Shown one piece after another: positions 32,565 to 42,180 of a stretch of DNA of 64,000 nucleotides (positions are counted from its first letter, which is position 1; every line of letters starts with the position of its first letter). The stretch lies in assembly GCA_001803235.1 (NCBI GenBank), contig MHBL01000055.1, positions 2,415 through 66,414 on the forward strand. The letters are read 5' to 3'. Under the pieces are notes generated by a model, which had not been told where the DNA came from, made no database searches, and saw only the letters and a program-made list of their open reading frames with translations. Origin of the DNA: Lentisphaerae bacterium RIFOXYA12_64_32. GTDB lineage: Bacteria > Verrucomicrobiota > Lentisphaeria > Oligosphaerales > YB12-FULL-65-16. A program made the translations under genes and the position numbers.

Positions 32565-35500
32565 ATGAGAAACCGGATCTTGATGACTGTTCAAGTGGCG
32601 CTCCTGGCTCTCGGCATATCACATCTGTCGACCGGTGGCGATGAGATATTACCAGACAAGGATTTACCGAAACTGAAAACCAGTGCAGCTCCCGAATGGG
32701 AGAACCTGAGAGACATAGACATCATTCCCTGTCCGAAGCGAATCAGTGTTGATGGCTCGATCATACCGATCAACGGGTCTCTGGCGATTTGCGTTGGGGC
32801 ATCTTCTTCCGAAAGGATAAAGACCGCCGCGCAGGATTTGCAGCAATTCATCAACGACAAGACCACGATCCAGGTGCCTATCATCAATACGGAGGACTCG
32901 ACAAAGAACCTGATCCTCATCGGGACGTTCACCGATGACCCGCGACTACAATCCTATTGCGAAGCGGCAGGAATTGACGTGGCCGGTTTGGAGGCGCAAG
33001 GGTATGCCATTTTTCCACAACGACACGAAGGAATGACCCATGTTGTTCTAGCCGGAAAAGACGAGCAGGGCGCATACTGGGCCGCGATGACTCTCACCTA
33101 TCTGATCACGAACGATTCGGTTCGCATCGCTCGAATCATCGACTGGCCGGACTTCAAGAACCGTGTCTGCGAAACGCTCTACGTCCCGACTGTGATGTTG
33201 CTCGATGCCCGCAGGGATGAAGCAACGCAACAGGCGGCGTGGAAACTCTTCGAGGAAGGCATACGTGAGGCGGCGCGCCTGAAGTATAATCACGCTCGCG
33301 GTTTTGTGGTTCTGAGGACTCAGCCGCTGACCGATTACCCACTGGATTACCGGGCGGACCTGTTGCGACAAATGGGTGAGCTCGCGAATAAGCGGGGTAT
33401 AAAGTTGTACTGCAATATGGTGGTAGCGATGGGAGTCGAGGGCGAGGAAGCCACATTGCCGCAACTCAAGGACTGCTTTGCGTGGCAACATGTGTATACG
33501 ACGTGGAGCGACGACACGCTCATCGATCGCGCCTGCGACAAGATAACCAGAATGGTGCAGATAATCGGGCCACAGGCGTATGACTTCCATTCGCCGGATA
33601 TCCCGCACCTGTGGTCAAAACTGCCGGACAATGACAAGAAGCGTTGGGGTGAAGACATCGCAGCCGCTCAGGCGTACGTAGCAAATCGAGTATGCGCGGC
33701 GGTAAAGGCCGGCAATCCGGAAGCGACGATGATCTACACCCTGCATCCCTACGGCATGGGTGCGATGGAGGATTCACCCGATTACCACGCGAAACTGGCA
33801 ACGGTCGCCCGATTGAATGAGAAGCTGTCCGGCGAGATCCTCCTGCTTTGGCGGGAGGGCTCCATGGAGTCGGCGCAGCGAATCAGGCAAGCGGCGGCCA
33901 ACCGAGCGATGGCGTATTACATACAGAACAGCTCATTCCATAGAAACAGGCTCGTCGGTGCAACCGCCAGAACCGCGAAATCGTTCTTGTTTGAGAACAA
34001 CGACGGTGACTTCTACTACGACAACTGCAACACCTCAACGCACCCGATTCATGGAGTACAGCTAGGCATTTTGGCAGAGTATTCCTGGAATACACAAGCA
34101 CCCGGCAACCAGTTTCTGAGTCAAAGCGACGGCGTGATGTCGGTGAATGGAATCCCGTGGGGTGAGTGGGAGCGAACAAACGACCTCGACGGTCCCGTCG
34201 GCGAGATATTGGTACCGCGGACCTGCCGCCTGTATTTCGGGCCTGAAGTTGGCGATGCACTTGCATTGGCCTATGCCGCCGGCGGAACCTACAACATGGA
34301 CGCGCTTGGCGGACCGGCAACCGTTCCGCCTGACAGACGGGCCAGGAATTCCGCCACCGTGGCGGAGCAATTGAGCAGGGCCAGCGTCGCACTGTCAACT
34401 CTTTGGGGGCGGCCGAATGTTTTCAACGCCAGGTCCTACGGGACATATCAGTCGGTGTTCAAGTATGCATTCGTGTTCCAGCACCTGGAACGCATACACT
34501 CCTGCCTGATGCAATTGTCCTGGATAGCCGAGACCGGCAAGGACGCCGAGAAGGTCGACGGGATTGCGAAGGAATGCAGGACTTGGATAGGGACGGCCAG
34601 GGAGGACATACGGGGGGGATATGATCGGTACGATCTTGCGAAGGTGCCGTTTGCCGCAATATACAGCGCGTCGCTCGGCGATCTGAAGGACGTCTACGGG
34701 AAGATCGACCGCTTGGAAGATGACCTCGAATGTAAGATGAAGCAAATAGAGACGTTTGGCGCCGGCAATATGGCGGCCATGTTGACGACCGTCGGCATCC
34801 CGCCGGGGGAGCGTCCCGTGATCATCGACGGAAAGCTGGACGAATGGGATATGACGATCGCCGACATTCTTGATCACAGCTACTACAACAGAAAGGTCGG
34901 AACGCAGGGCATTAGCGGGACCAAGGATGTAATTGCGTACTGGGCGCCTGCATGGGATTCGGCAGGCCTCACCATTGCGGTCCAGATATTTGACGACAAT
35001 CTCTCATTTGCCAGCGGTGTACTGTATCAGAACGACGCCATCGAACTCTGGATCGACAAGGACCAATTCGTGTTCTCGTTGGACCGGGACGGCATTCCGG
35101 CCGTCGAGTCGTACGGGAGTTACAACAAGGCGAAGATACAATATGCCGCCCGGGTCGGAGACAAACCAGATCCCCTTCACCCTGACATGAAGTATTGGAC
35201 CGCGGAGATTAAGGTTCCGATCGAATGCCTGAAGACCAGCGCGGCGGTGGGAAACGGCTTCCACATGGCCATCGGTGTCGATGATGTCGATTCCGGAGAG
35301 AAAGCGAGTCAGTTGTTCTTCCCGGAGACCTATCGACATCTAGCCATGACGGTTGGCGCAACGGCGGAGAAGAATTTCGCGCGCGCGCTTTTCCAGAAGA
35401 AGGCCGATATTGGCGTCGCTCTAGTTGCAGGCAAAGTACATGATGACGCCAAAGCTGACGGAATGCATACGTGCATCGATGTGCAGTTTTCACTCAAGAC

Positions 35501-35798
35501 AACGGAGAAGGTAAGCGGAGTATCCGGCGAGTTACGGATCTGGGGCAAGGACGGGATCCATCGAAGAGCGGTTATCGCCCCGGTTGTGTTGGAAGGCGAG
35601 TGGAAGAACGCGGCTCCGGAACGGGTCGATACGGGTGAGTATTTTGAGCCCACGTGCGGGATAGATTTGATTGTTCGGGCGCCGGGTTTTCAGAAAAGCG
35701 TCACTATTCGTGATGGGAAGGCCCGATCCGGCTCGCTTGGGTATGTGTTGCGGAGCGCCAGCGGGCGGAGCGGCTTCGCGGCGCCACCGCGTGAGTAA
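32565..35798 (+). CDS. Exported GH20-fold protein with CBM9-like C-terminus (paralogue 2)
   Basis: A 1077-residue paralogue of the gene at 27631 with the same order: a signal peptide (RILMTVQVALLALGISHLSTG), PEWENLRDIDIIPCPKRISV, a zincin-like domain ending AYWAAMTLTYLI and IIDWPDFKNR, a barrel-like centre, and a CBM9-type module from about residue 750 (VIIDGKLDEWDMT, AGLTIAVQIFDD, DAIELWIDKD). AGGAG shortly before the ATG supports the start. Codon use is visibly more AT-rich than most neighbours, suggesting a different origin. The last ~25 residues (from about SGSLGYVL) come from abruptly GC-rich DNA and have no match in the paralogue, so the true 3' end may have been replaced. Confidence 0.78.
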   Translation: MRNRILMTVQVALLALGISHLSTGGDEILPDKDLPKLKTSAAPEWENLRDIDIIPCPKRISVDGSIIPINGSLAICVGASSSERIKTAAQDLQQFINDKTTIQVPIINTEDSTKNLILIGTFTDDPRLQSYCEAAGIDVAGLEAQGYAIFPQRHEGMTHVVLAGKDEQGAYWAAMTLTYLITNDSVRIARIIDWPDFKNRVCETLYVPTVMLLDARRDEATQQAAWKLFEEGIREAARLKYNHARGFVVLRTQPLTDYPLDYRADLLRQMGELANKRGIKLYCNMVVAMGVEGEEATLPQLKDCFAWQHVYTTWSDDTLIDRACDKITRMVQIIGPQAYDFHSPDIPHLWSKLPDNDKKRWGEDIAAAQAYVANRVCAAVKAGNPEATMIYTLHPYGMGAMEDSPDYHAKLATVARLNEKLSGEILLLWREGSMESAQRIRQAAANRAMAYYIQNSSFHRNRLVGATARTAKSFLFENNDGDFYYDNCNTSTHPIHGVQLGILAEYSWNTQAPGNQFLSQSDGVMSVNGIPWGEWERTNDLDGPVGEILVPRTCRLYFGPEVGDALALAYAAGGTYNMDALGGPATVPPDRRARNSATVAEQLSRASVALSTLWGRPNVFNARSYGTYQSVFKYAFVFQHLERIHSCLMQLSWIAETGKDAEKVDGIAKECRTWIGTAREDIRGGYDRYDLAKVPFAAIYSASLGDLKDVYGKIDRLEDDLECKMKQIETFGAGNMAAMLTTVGIPPGERPVIIDGKLDEWDMTIADILDHSYYNRKVGTQGISGTKDVIAYWAPAWDSAGLTIAVQIFDDNLSFASGVLYQNDAIELWIDKDQFVFSLDRDGIPAVESYGSYNKAKIQYAARVGDKPDPLHPDMKYWTAEIKVPIECLKTSAAVGNGFHMAIGVDDVDSGEKASQLFFPETYRHLAMTVGATAEKNFARALFQKKADIGVALVAGKVHDDAKADGMHTCIDVQFSLKTTEKVSGVSGELRIWGKDGIHRRAVIAPVVLEGEWKNAAPERVDTGEYFEPTCGIDLIVRAPGFQKSVTIRDGKARSGSLGYVLRSASGRSGFAAPPRE

Positions 35799-36154
35799 GG
35801 AGAACCTGTGGTGCGAATTGTCGTTCGGCGTCAGCGGTTCCCGGGCGGCGGACCGCCCCATCATTCCGGCATGAAACTCGTGCGTCTTGGCCTGAGTTCC
35901 GCCTTTCAGGCGAAAGCCGCGGCGCGGCTCGATCGAGCGGCCGGGGATCGGCTCGCTCAAGCTCGCCTGCCACTTCCGCCTGAAGGCGGGACTCAGACGT
36001 GGACGGCGCGTCTGCGAAAGGGTCGAGTTCAATGGGAGGAGAAGGCGGCGCGGCCATCGAGAGTCCCGGCGAGGTAGTGCCGTTGGAGACGTCAATGCCG
36101 GCAGAGGGCGTGACGGGTAGGCGTTCATGGAATCAGAAAAAGGAGATTCTGGCG
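35799..36154. other. Gene-free stretch with large stem-loop
   Basis: A 356-bp gap of GC-rich DNA. It contains a small hairpin (GGGCGG 35843-35848 with CCGCCC 35853-35858) and a large inverted repeat (35892-35912 with 35977-35996). Open frames across it look like low-complexity shadow. AGGAG at 36141-36145 belongs to the next gene. Confidence 0.6.
35892..35996. repeat. Inverted repeat with ~20-bp arms
   Basis: Arms CTGAGTTCCGCCTTTCAGGC and GCCTGAAGGCGGGACTCAG are complementary except for one mismatch and one extra base. About 64 bp separate them. It lies between the lower-GC paralogue gene and pseudopilin 2. Confidence 0.7.
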
Positions 36155-36820
36155 ATGAAAAGCGCGGCGCACACGGGGCGGAAGTTCACGTTGATCGAAT
36201 TGTTGGTGGTGATCGCGATCATCGCGATCCTGGCGTCCATGCTGCTGCCGGCGTTACGCCAGGCCAAGGACAAGGCGCGGCAAGTGGAGTGCCTGAACAA
36301 CCTCAAGCAGATGGGATTGGCTATCCTCCACTACGTGGACGACTGGGACGGCCAACTGCCGGCCCACATGGCCGCTTGGAGCGCCGGTCCGCCTGTGGTT
36401 TTCGGGCAACCCTGGTTGCCGCAACTGCTTGCCGGCTACCTGGGCGGTTCCCTGACGGCGGCGCCCCCAGGCAAAATCTGGCACTGCCCGTCGGAAACCA
36501 ACCATCATCCCAACGCCCTTCTAATGGACTACGGCGACAACCTCCATGTCATTCCCAACGTTGCCACGAACAAGAGGGCCCTGTCCCAGTTCAAACGCCC
36601 CGCGGAACTGATGACGAAGTGCGATGCCCGCGTCATTAACGCTGGGGTGCTCCAGGGCAGTTGGTCCATGTCCTGTACGGTTTGCGTACCGGCAAGCGGG
36701 CTATGGGCGCGCCATTCGAACGGAACGGTCTGCCTTTTCCTGGACGGCCATGCCGAGTGGTTGCCCTACGGGGCGATCATGGGGAACAAGGGCGACCTCT
36801 GGGGCCACTCGAGCTGGTGA
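36155..36820 (+). CDS. Pseudopilin 2 (prepilin cleavage site, H-X9-DG)
   Basis: About 221 residues from the ATG at 36155 (AGGAG nine bases upstream). It has the prepilin motif [19 protein letters not shown], the [14 protein letters not shown] helix, C..NLKQMG, and a C-terminal [12 protein letters not shown] (H-X9-DG). Same family and role as pseudopilin 1: processed by prepilin peptidase and built into a type II secretion-like pseudopilus. It is 60 bp upstream of a GH20 gene and likely shares its transcript. Confidence 0.9.
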   Translation: MKSAAHTGRKFTLIELLVVIAIIAILASMLLPALRQAKDKARQVECLNNLKQMGLAILHYVDDWDGQLPAHMAAWSAGPPVVFGQPWLPQLLAGYLGGSLTAAPPGKIWHCPSETNHHPNALLMDYGDNLHVIPNVATNKRALSQFKRPAELMTKCDARVINAGVLQGSWSMSCTVCVPASGLWARHSNGTVCLFLDGHAEWLPYGAIMGNKGDLWGHSSW

Positions 36821-36880
36821 GTGGCGCGGCGGCGGGGTGGGTGCGGAACCGGAGGACGATCGGAGCAAGGGAGTACGGAC

Positions 36881-39871
36881 ATGAAACGAACCAGTCTGCT
36901 TCTCGGCGTCGGAGTGCTGCTTCTGTGCCTGGACGCACGCGCGGTCTGGGTGGAGTCGGGGTACATGGCGGGCGAGTTCCGCCTCCGCAACGAAATGGCG
37001 CTGCTCTGCGGGCCGCAGACGATCATCGAGGGTTTCAGTTTCTATCTCGCGGACAAAGACTGGCACCCGGTGTTCCCGAAGTCGAACGAGCCGGGGTATG
37101 CGGTCTCCGTGTCCGGCACCACGGCAACGATGACGTCGAAGGCGAACCCGGCCGCCAAGGTGGAGCAGGTCTACACCATCACTCCGGACGGCATGCGGGT
37201 TGACATCACTGCCGAAATCCTTCCCAATTCCGGTGCGTGCTACGCCGTGTGTGACATGTTCATCAGCAAGCCGGTATTCGCCGGTGCGCCGGTGAAGCGG
37301 GACGGCCAGGCGCCGCTGGTCCTGGACCCCGCGAAGTGGGCCACGATCGATGTCGACCGTGTCACGCTTGCCACTCCGGACGGGGACTGGGTCTTCACCC
37401 TCACTTCCAGCGGTCCGGGCAAGTGGGGGCTGCGCTCGGTCTGTGACCGCGCCTGGGGCGCGGAGGAGAAGAAGACGTTCTCGTTCCTGAATCAGGCGAG
37501 TGACGTTCCGGCTGAGGGCATGACCGAGAAGCTGTCGATCGAGGTGCGGTTCCTGCCGAAGCCGGATTACGCGGCGAAGATCGACGGCCTGTTCGCCGAG
37601 AAGACGTCGTCCTATCTCACCTCCCTGCTCCGCCGCTATGGTGCCGTGTCTGCCGAAAGTGAGCTGCCCGCCGACCCGGCACAACGCGCCGCCTGGCTGA
37701 CGGGCAAGGTTTGTGACGTCGCGGCAAATCTGGATGAGAATGGGCTTGACCCGCAGGCCGGCGTGGTCATTCCGGCGCCCAAGTCGTACCAGCGAGGGCC
37801 CGGCGTGTTCAGCGTGCCGCAGGCGTTTGACGTCGTGTGCGCCCCCACTCATGACGCGGCCCTCGAAGTCCTGACCGAAGACCTGGCGCGGTTTGGGGTG
37901 AGTGTGGCGCGGACCGACCCGCTGCCTGAGTCCACGGGGCTGCCGGCCGTACTCTCGTTCCTGCACCTGAAGCGTGCGTCGACGCAAGGTTCGGGCAAAC
38001 CGGGTTTGGTGATGGGGGTCTGGTCCCGGGACGCCTTTGTCCGAAACGCCTGCAAGCGTCTGGGGATCGACGTCGAAGAGAAGTCATGCGGCCCCGAGGG
38101 TTACGTGCTGGCGGTCACGCCGACGATGGTGCTCATCGCCGGCGGCGACGATGCGGGCGTTCTGTACGGCGCGCAGACCTTGCGGCAGCTCCTGCGCAAG
38201 GGCGCTGGCGGCGCCGAGATCCCGGCCGTGACGATCAACGACTGGCCGGATATGAAATTCCGCGGTTTCTACGTCGAGGGTGCGGACCGGGTGGCCAACA
38301 CGGAGGAACTGCGGCGGCTCATCCGCAACACCTATTCCTACTTCAAGGCGAACACCGTTGCCTTCGAGGTGCGGTGGTCTCTGCTCCAGTGGAAATCGCA
38401 CCCGGAACTGGCGTCCGACAAGGCGCTGCCGGTTGAGGATCTGGCCGCGATCTCGGCGTATGCGCGTCGGTTCCATCTCGAGGTCATTCCGGCCGTGTTC
38501 ACGTACGGTAAGGTGGGGGACCTGGTCCGGAAGCACCCCGAGATCGCCGAAGTCCCGGACACGGGCAAGAACGAGCCGATGGATCAGTTTGCCTACTGCC
38601 CGAACAAGCCGGAGAGCTATGCACTCGTTTTCGACCTTCTGAACGAAGTCGTCCAGGCGACCCAGTGCCGGCGCCTGCACATTGGGCACGACGAGATCAA
38701 GGGCATGGCATTGTGCCCGACCTGCAAGGCGATGCCGCCGGCCGATCTGTTCGCGAACGACGTCAACAAGATTGCCGGCTGGCTGGCAGAGCGCCATGTC
38801 GAGACGCTGATCTGGGGTGATTTCCTGTTGGACGGAGAACGGTGGAAACCGCTCGGTGTCGATGCGGCCAACAGCGGCAACCCGTACTATGGCGGGCTCG
38901 ATGTCGCGCCCGCGGCCGACAAGATCCGCAAGGATGTGATCATCGCGGACTGGCACTACTGCAACGCCAAGACCTACCCGTCCCTGGCGTATTTTGCGGA
39001 AAAGGGGTTCCGGGTCATCGGCTGTCCCTGGCACAAGACCGGTAACAACTACTGGATCACGCAGGGGATCCACGCCATCAACCAGATGGGCGTCCTGGTC
39101 ACGGACTGGGGGTTCCTGGCGACGCGGTCGCCCGGCGCCGACTCGATGATCAGCGTGGCCTGCGCCTGGGACACGGCTATGCCGGATCCGGACCACCTGA
39201 CGTGGTCGCCTGAGGCCGTGCTGGCTGCGTCGATCATCAGGAAGGACAGGCCATCCGGATTCGCGGGGGCGAACTTCGCACCCGTGAGCCTGGAACCGGC
39301 TGCGAACCGGCCGTTGTCAGGGACCGAAAATGCGTGGTTCGGCGCCAGCATGCGGCACGGCCTGGTCGCACCGCCGGCTGGGGCCAAGCGGCTGTTTGGC
39401 GTCGACTACCAGATCGGCGAGAAGTGCGTGGTGGTCGGCAATGCGAAGACCGGGCAGGGGATCGAAGCGACCAGCGCCAAGATCCCCGTGAACATGACGG
39501 CCCGGAGTCTGGTCTTCCTGCAAGCCTTGGCGGTGGACGAACCGGCCGTAGGGCTGCGAGCCTACGGCCAGTACCACGTGACCTACGCCAGCGGCCAGAC
39601 CGCGGACGTCGCCATCGACGGCCGAAACATCACGCATTGGCTGTCGCGGGCGCCGCGCCAGAACCCGTGGATGCCCTGGCTCTATGGGCAGACCTGGGAC
39701 GCAACCCTGGCCTGGGAGGGTTGTACCAAGTCAGGCGAACCGGTTAACATCCAGGCGTACGAATGGGTCAACCCGCGCCCCGACGACCCGATCGCGTCTG
39801 TGGAGATGACAGCGAAACAGGATGTCGCGGGGCTGAAACTCGGGCTGGTGGCGCTGACCGTGGTGCGGTGA
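36881..39871 (+). CDS. Exported beta-N-acetylhexosaminidase-like GH20 protein
   Basis: A 996-residue protein with the start supported by AGGGAG shortly before the ATG and a signal peptide (RTSLLLGVGVLLLCLDARA). A beta-rich N-terminal domain (about 20-270) precedes the GH20 zincin-like domain (VVIPAPKSYQRGPGVFS..., GVLYGAQTLRQLL) and the GH20 barrel (INDWPDMKFRGFYVEG) with the catalytic Asp-Glu pair in HIGHDEIKG near residue 604, plus TLIWGDFLL. The C-terminal ~200 residues match the equivalent part of the double-GH20 protein (GEPVNIQAYEWVNPRPDD versus GEAVNLQACEWVNPHPNK). Expected activity: removal of terminal N-acetylhexosamine from glycans outside the cytoplasm. It follows pseudopilin 2 by 60 bp. 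Confidence 0.9.
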   Translation: MKRTSLLLGVGVLLLCLDARAVWVESGYMAGEFRLRNEMALLCGPQTIIEGFSFYLADKDWHPVFPKSNEPGYAVSVSGTTATMTSKANPAAKVEQVYTITPDGMRVDITAEILPNSGACYAVCDMFISKPVFAGAPVKRDGQAPLVLDPAKWATIDVDRVTLATPDGDWVFTLTSSGPGKWGLRSVCDRAWGAEEKKTFSFLNQASDVPAEGMTEKLSIEVRFLPKPDYAAKIDGLFAEKTSSYLTSLLRRYGAVSAESELPADPAQRAAWLTGKVCDVAANLDENGLDPQAGVVIPAPKSYQRGPGVFSVPQAFDVVCAPTHDAALEVLTEDLARFGVSVARTDPLPESTGLPAVLSFLHLKRASTQGSGKPGLVMGVWSRDAFVRNACKRLGIDVEEKSCGPEGYVLAVTPTMVLIAGGDDAGVLYGAQTLRQLLRKGAGGAEIPAVTINDWPDMKFRGFYVEGADRVANTEELRRLIRNTYSYFKANTVAFEVRWSLLQWKSHPELASDKALPVEDLAAISAYARRFHLEVIPAVFTYGKVGDLVRKHPEIAEVPDTGKNEPMDQFAYCPNKPESYALVFDLLNEVVQATQCRRLHIGHDEIKGMALCPTCKAMPPADLFANDVNKIAGWLAERHVETLIWGDFLLDGERWKPLGVDAANSGNPYYGGLDVAPAADKIRKDVIIADWHYCNAKTYPSLAYFAEKGFRVIGCPWHKTGNNYWITQGIHAINQMGVLVTDWGFLATRSPGADSMISVACAWDTAMPDPDHLTWSPEAVLAASIIRKDRPSGFAGANFAPVSLEPAANRPLSGTENAWFGASMRHGLVAPPAGAKRLFGVDYQIGEKCVVVGNAKTGQGIEATSAKIPVNMTARSLVFLQALAVDEPAVGLRAYGQYHVTYASGQTADVAIDGRNITHWLSRAPRQNPWMPWLYGQTWDATLAWEGCTKSGEPVNIQAYEWVNPRPDDPIASVEMTAKQDVAGLKLGLVALTVVR

Positions 39872-39894
39872 GGACGGCCCACCGCGGAGCGACA

Positions 39895-40006
39895 GTGGCG
39901 CGGGACCTCCGGGACCGCAGCGGGGTGCGCAGGTCTGTCCCGGACCGAGGCCCTCGGCCGGGGATCCGTCTTCGTCCAGGCAACTTCGCCGGACAGAGCC
40001 GGCCGG
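39895..40006 (+). repeat. Dispersed repeat R2, copy B
   Basis: Intergenic copy of the repeat seen at 16531-16645, same orientation, 24 bp after the GH20 stop codon. The central GC-rich hairpin around CGAGGCCCTCG is conserved. Confidence 0.85.
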
Positions 40007-40117
40007 CGCACCCCAGTTCGGCGCGGGACGCGCCGAGCCACTCCCGTAAGTGGTTCGGCGGCGGTTCCAGAACGAGTTCATATTGCGGCGCGATACCGAC
40101 GCCAACGGAGGATATCG

Positions 40118-41944
40118 ATGGACAATGGCAAACGCACCGTATTCACGCATTTCGGCATGATGCCGACGATGATCACGACCTCGCTGGCGGATGACGCGCA
40201 CTACCGCGTCTGGTCGCGCGGCGAGGTGCGGACGCTCTGGCGCGAACTGCTGTACAAGACGCCGTTCCCCGCCACGGCCCACGCCACGCCGGACGCGGTC
40301 TTCGCCGGCCGGCGTTCGACCGTGACGATCACGCTTGTACCGCAGAAGGCGATCGCCGTGGGCGGGCACGTGACGCTGCTGCTGCCCGAGTTCTGGGGCG
40401 GGATTGCGCAGGAGCGCGACTGCACGACTTTCTTCCTCCGGCACTCGCCGCAGACCTACCCCGGCTACGTGAGCAGTCACATCACCGCGCGTGCCACGGG
40501 CGCGTGCCGTATTGAGGGCACCATCACCACCGCCGGGTCCGTGCACACGGTCATTGATGTGGTGGTGCTGGACGCGCCTCTGGCGCCGGGCGACCAACTC
40601 GCCATCGTCATTGGCGACCCGTGCGGGCAACCCGTCCTGCCGATCGATTACAGCGGCACCTACTTCTTCAACCTGGCGGTCGATGCCGAGGGCAACAAGG
40701 ACTACGCGGCCGTGCTGCCGTTGCCCGCTGTGCGGGTCATGGGCGACACGGCACAGCGCTACCGCGTGACTGTGCCGGCATGCTCCGCGGGAGACGAACT
40801 CGCCGCACGCGTTGTCCCCATCGACGCGGCCCTCAATCGTTCCGAACTGCCGGTGGCAGCCCACGAAGCGACGGAGGACACCGGCGACGGGTTCCGGCGC
40901 GTCGTGGCCACGAACCGCAACGACGGCCTCGCGGGCCGGAGCAATCCCTCGGTCAGAGGCGAGTGGGTGCAGGGCTACAACGTGTACTTCGGCGAAATCC
41001 ACACGCACACGGAGTTGAGCGACGCCATTCGCAGCCTCGACGACGCGTACCTGTTCGCCCGCGACGTGCTCGGCCTGGACTTCGCCGCCATCTCAGACCA
41101 CTTCGAGAAGGGCCAGCCCAGCATGGTGCATCGCGCGTCCGACAAGTGGGCCATGACGAAGGACGCGGCGGCACGGTTCCACAACCCCGGCGCGTTTGTA
41201 ACCCTGCTCGGGTACGAGTGGGGTGGAAAACCGCACATCAACATCTACTATCGCGGCGGCGACGGCCTATGCGTGCCGGCCGATGACCCGCGCGGGCGCA
41301 ACCCTGCCGACCTGTACAAGACCCTGGCGCAGGACGGGAAACCGTTCGTGGCCATTCCGCACCACCCGAAGTACCTGTCCCCCGCCGACTGGTCCGTGAC
41401 CGATGGCCCGGCCCAGCGACTCATCGAGATCTACAGCGGCTGGGGCTCGTCGGAGGACGGCAACGAATCCGCCTACCGTGCATCGCTGGCGCGCGGACTG
41501 CGCATGGGCATCATTGGCGGGACGGACAATCACATCGGGCGGCCTGGCCAGGGTAACCGCACGTTCGAGGGCGGCGGGCTGGCGTGCGTGCTGGCCCCGG
41601 CGCTGACGCGCGAAGCCCTCTTCGATGCGCTCATGGCCCGCCGGTGTTACGGCACAACCGGGGCGCGAATGCTCATCGATCTCCGGGTGAACGACACGTT
41701 GATGGGCGGCGAGACCGCCGCGCGGCCACAGCAGGCCGTATCCGTGCGGGCGATCGGCGAGGCGACGCTTTCAACCGTGGAGATCCTCCGCAACGGCGAG
41801 GTGGTTCACACACAAAAGGTCGCCGCCGATGCCGTCAAACTCGAGTGGGAAGATGCGTCCTCGACAGGTGGCGCCTACTATGCGCGCGTCACCCAGCGCG
41901 ACGGGCACGTGGGCTGGGCCAGCCCGGTTTGGGTCGGCGGCTGA
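40118..41944 (+). CDS. DUF3604/PHP-type putative metallohydrolase 1
   Basis: A 608-residue protein without a signal peptide; GGAGG lies just upstream of the ATG. After an N-terminal beta-rich region (~280 residues) comes a PHP-like metal-binding core: YFGEIHTHTELSD, LDFAAISDH, FVTLLGYEWGG, AIPHHPKY, IEIYSGWGSSE, GIIGGTDNHIGRPG, RRCYGTTGARM. The His/Asp pattern matches PHP-fold metalloenzymes (DUF3604/CehA-like). Substrates in this group are mostly unknown, with ester or phosphoester hydrolysis most often proposed. A C-terminal beta domain ends GHVGWASPVWV. Two paralogues lie at 49185 and 61435. Confidence 0.8.
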   Translation: MDNGKRTVFTHFGMMPTMITTSLADDAHYRVWSRGEVRTLWRELLYKTPFPATAHATPDAVFAGRRSTVTITLVPQKAIAVGGHVTLLLPEFWGGIAQERDCTTFFLRHSPQTYPGYVSSHITARATGACRIEGTITTAGSVHTVIDVVVLDAPLAPGDQLAIVIGDPCGQPVLPIDYSGTYFFNLAVDAEGNKDYAAVLPLPAVRVMGDTAQRYRVTVPACSAGDELAARVVPIDAALNRSELPVAAHEATEDTGDGFRRVVATNRNDGLAGRSNPSVRGEWVQGYNVYFGEIHTHTELSDAIRSLDDAYLFARDVLGLDFAAISDHFEKGQPSMVHRASDKWAMTKDAAARFHNPGAFVTLLGYEWGGKPHINIYYRGGDGLCVPADDPRGRNPADLYKTLAQDGKPFVAIPHHPKYLSPADWSVTDGPAQRLIEIYSGWGSSEDGNESAYRASLARGLRMGIIGGTDNHIGRPGQGNRTFEGGGLACVLAPALTREALFDALMARRCYGTTGARMLIDLRVNDTLMGGETAARPQQAVSVRAIGEATLSTVEILRNGEVVHTQKVAADAVKLEWEDASSTGGAYYARVTQRDGHVGWASPVWVGG

Positions 41945-42005
41945 GACGCTGTGCCCGGTGCCGGCAAAAACCGTTTCGAGTGAGAAGGTGTCAAGAAAGG
42001 AATCC

Positions 42006-42080
42006 ACCTGTGCAATAAACCTGGCGGTCCGCCGAGCCCAGTCGAAGGCGAAGACACGCACAAGCCCTTATTGCACAGGT
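42006..42080. repeat. 75-bp element with perfect 13-bp inverted ends
   Basis: ACCTGTGCAATAA (42006-42018) and TTATTGCACAGGT (42068-42080) are perfect reverse complements 49 bp apart. The core CCTGTGCAATA recurs at 63862. It resembles a tiny MITE-like element or a stem-loop in the gap before the ADP-ribosylglycohydrolase-like gene. Confidence 0.8.
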
Positions 42081-42180
42081 TCTGAGAGACTCGGCGCCCC
42101 TGGACGGGCGGCACCGCCGAAGGCGGAAATGCCCTGATGCCGAATCAGAGTCCATGTCAATCTGAAAGTGAGGTTGCGCA

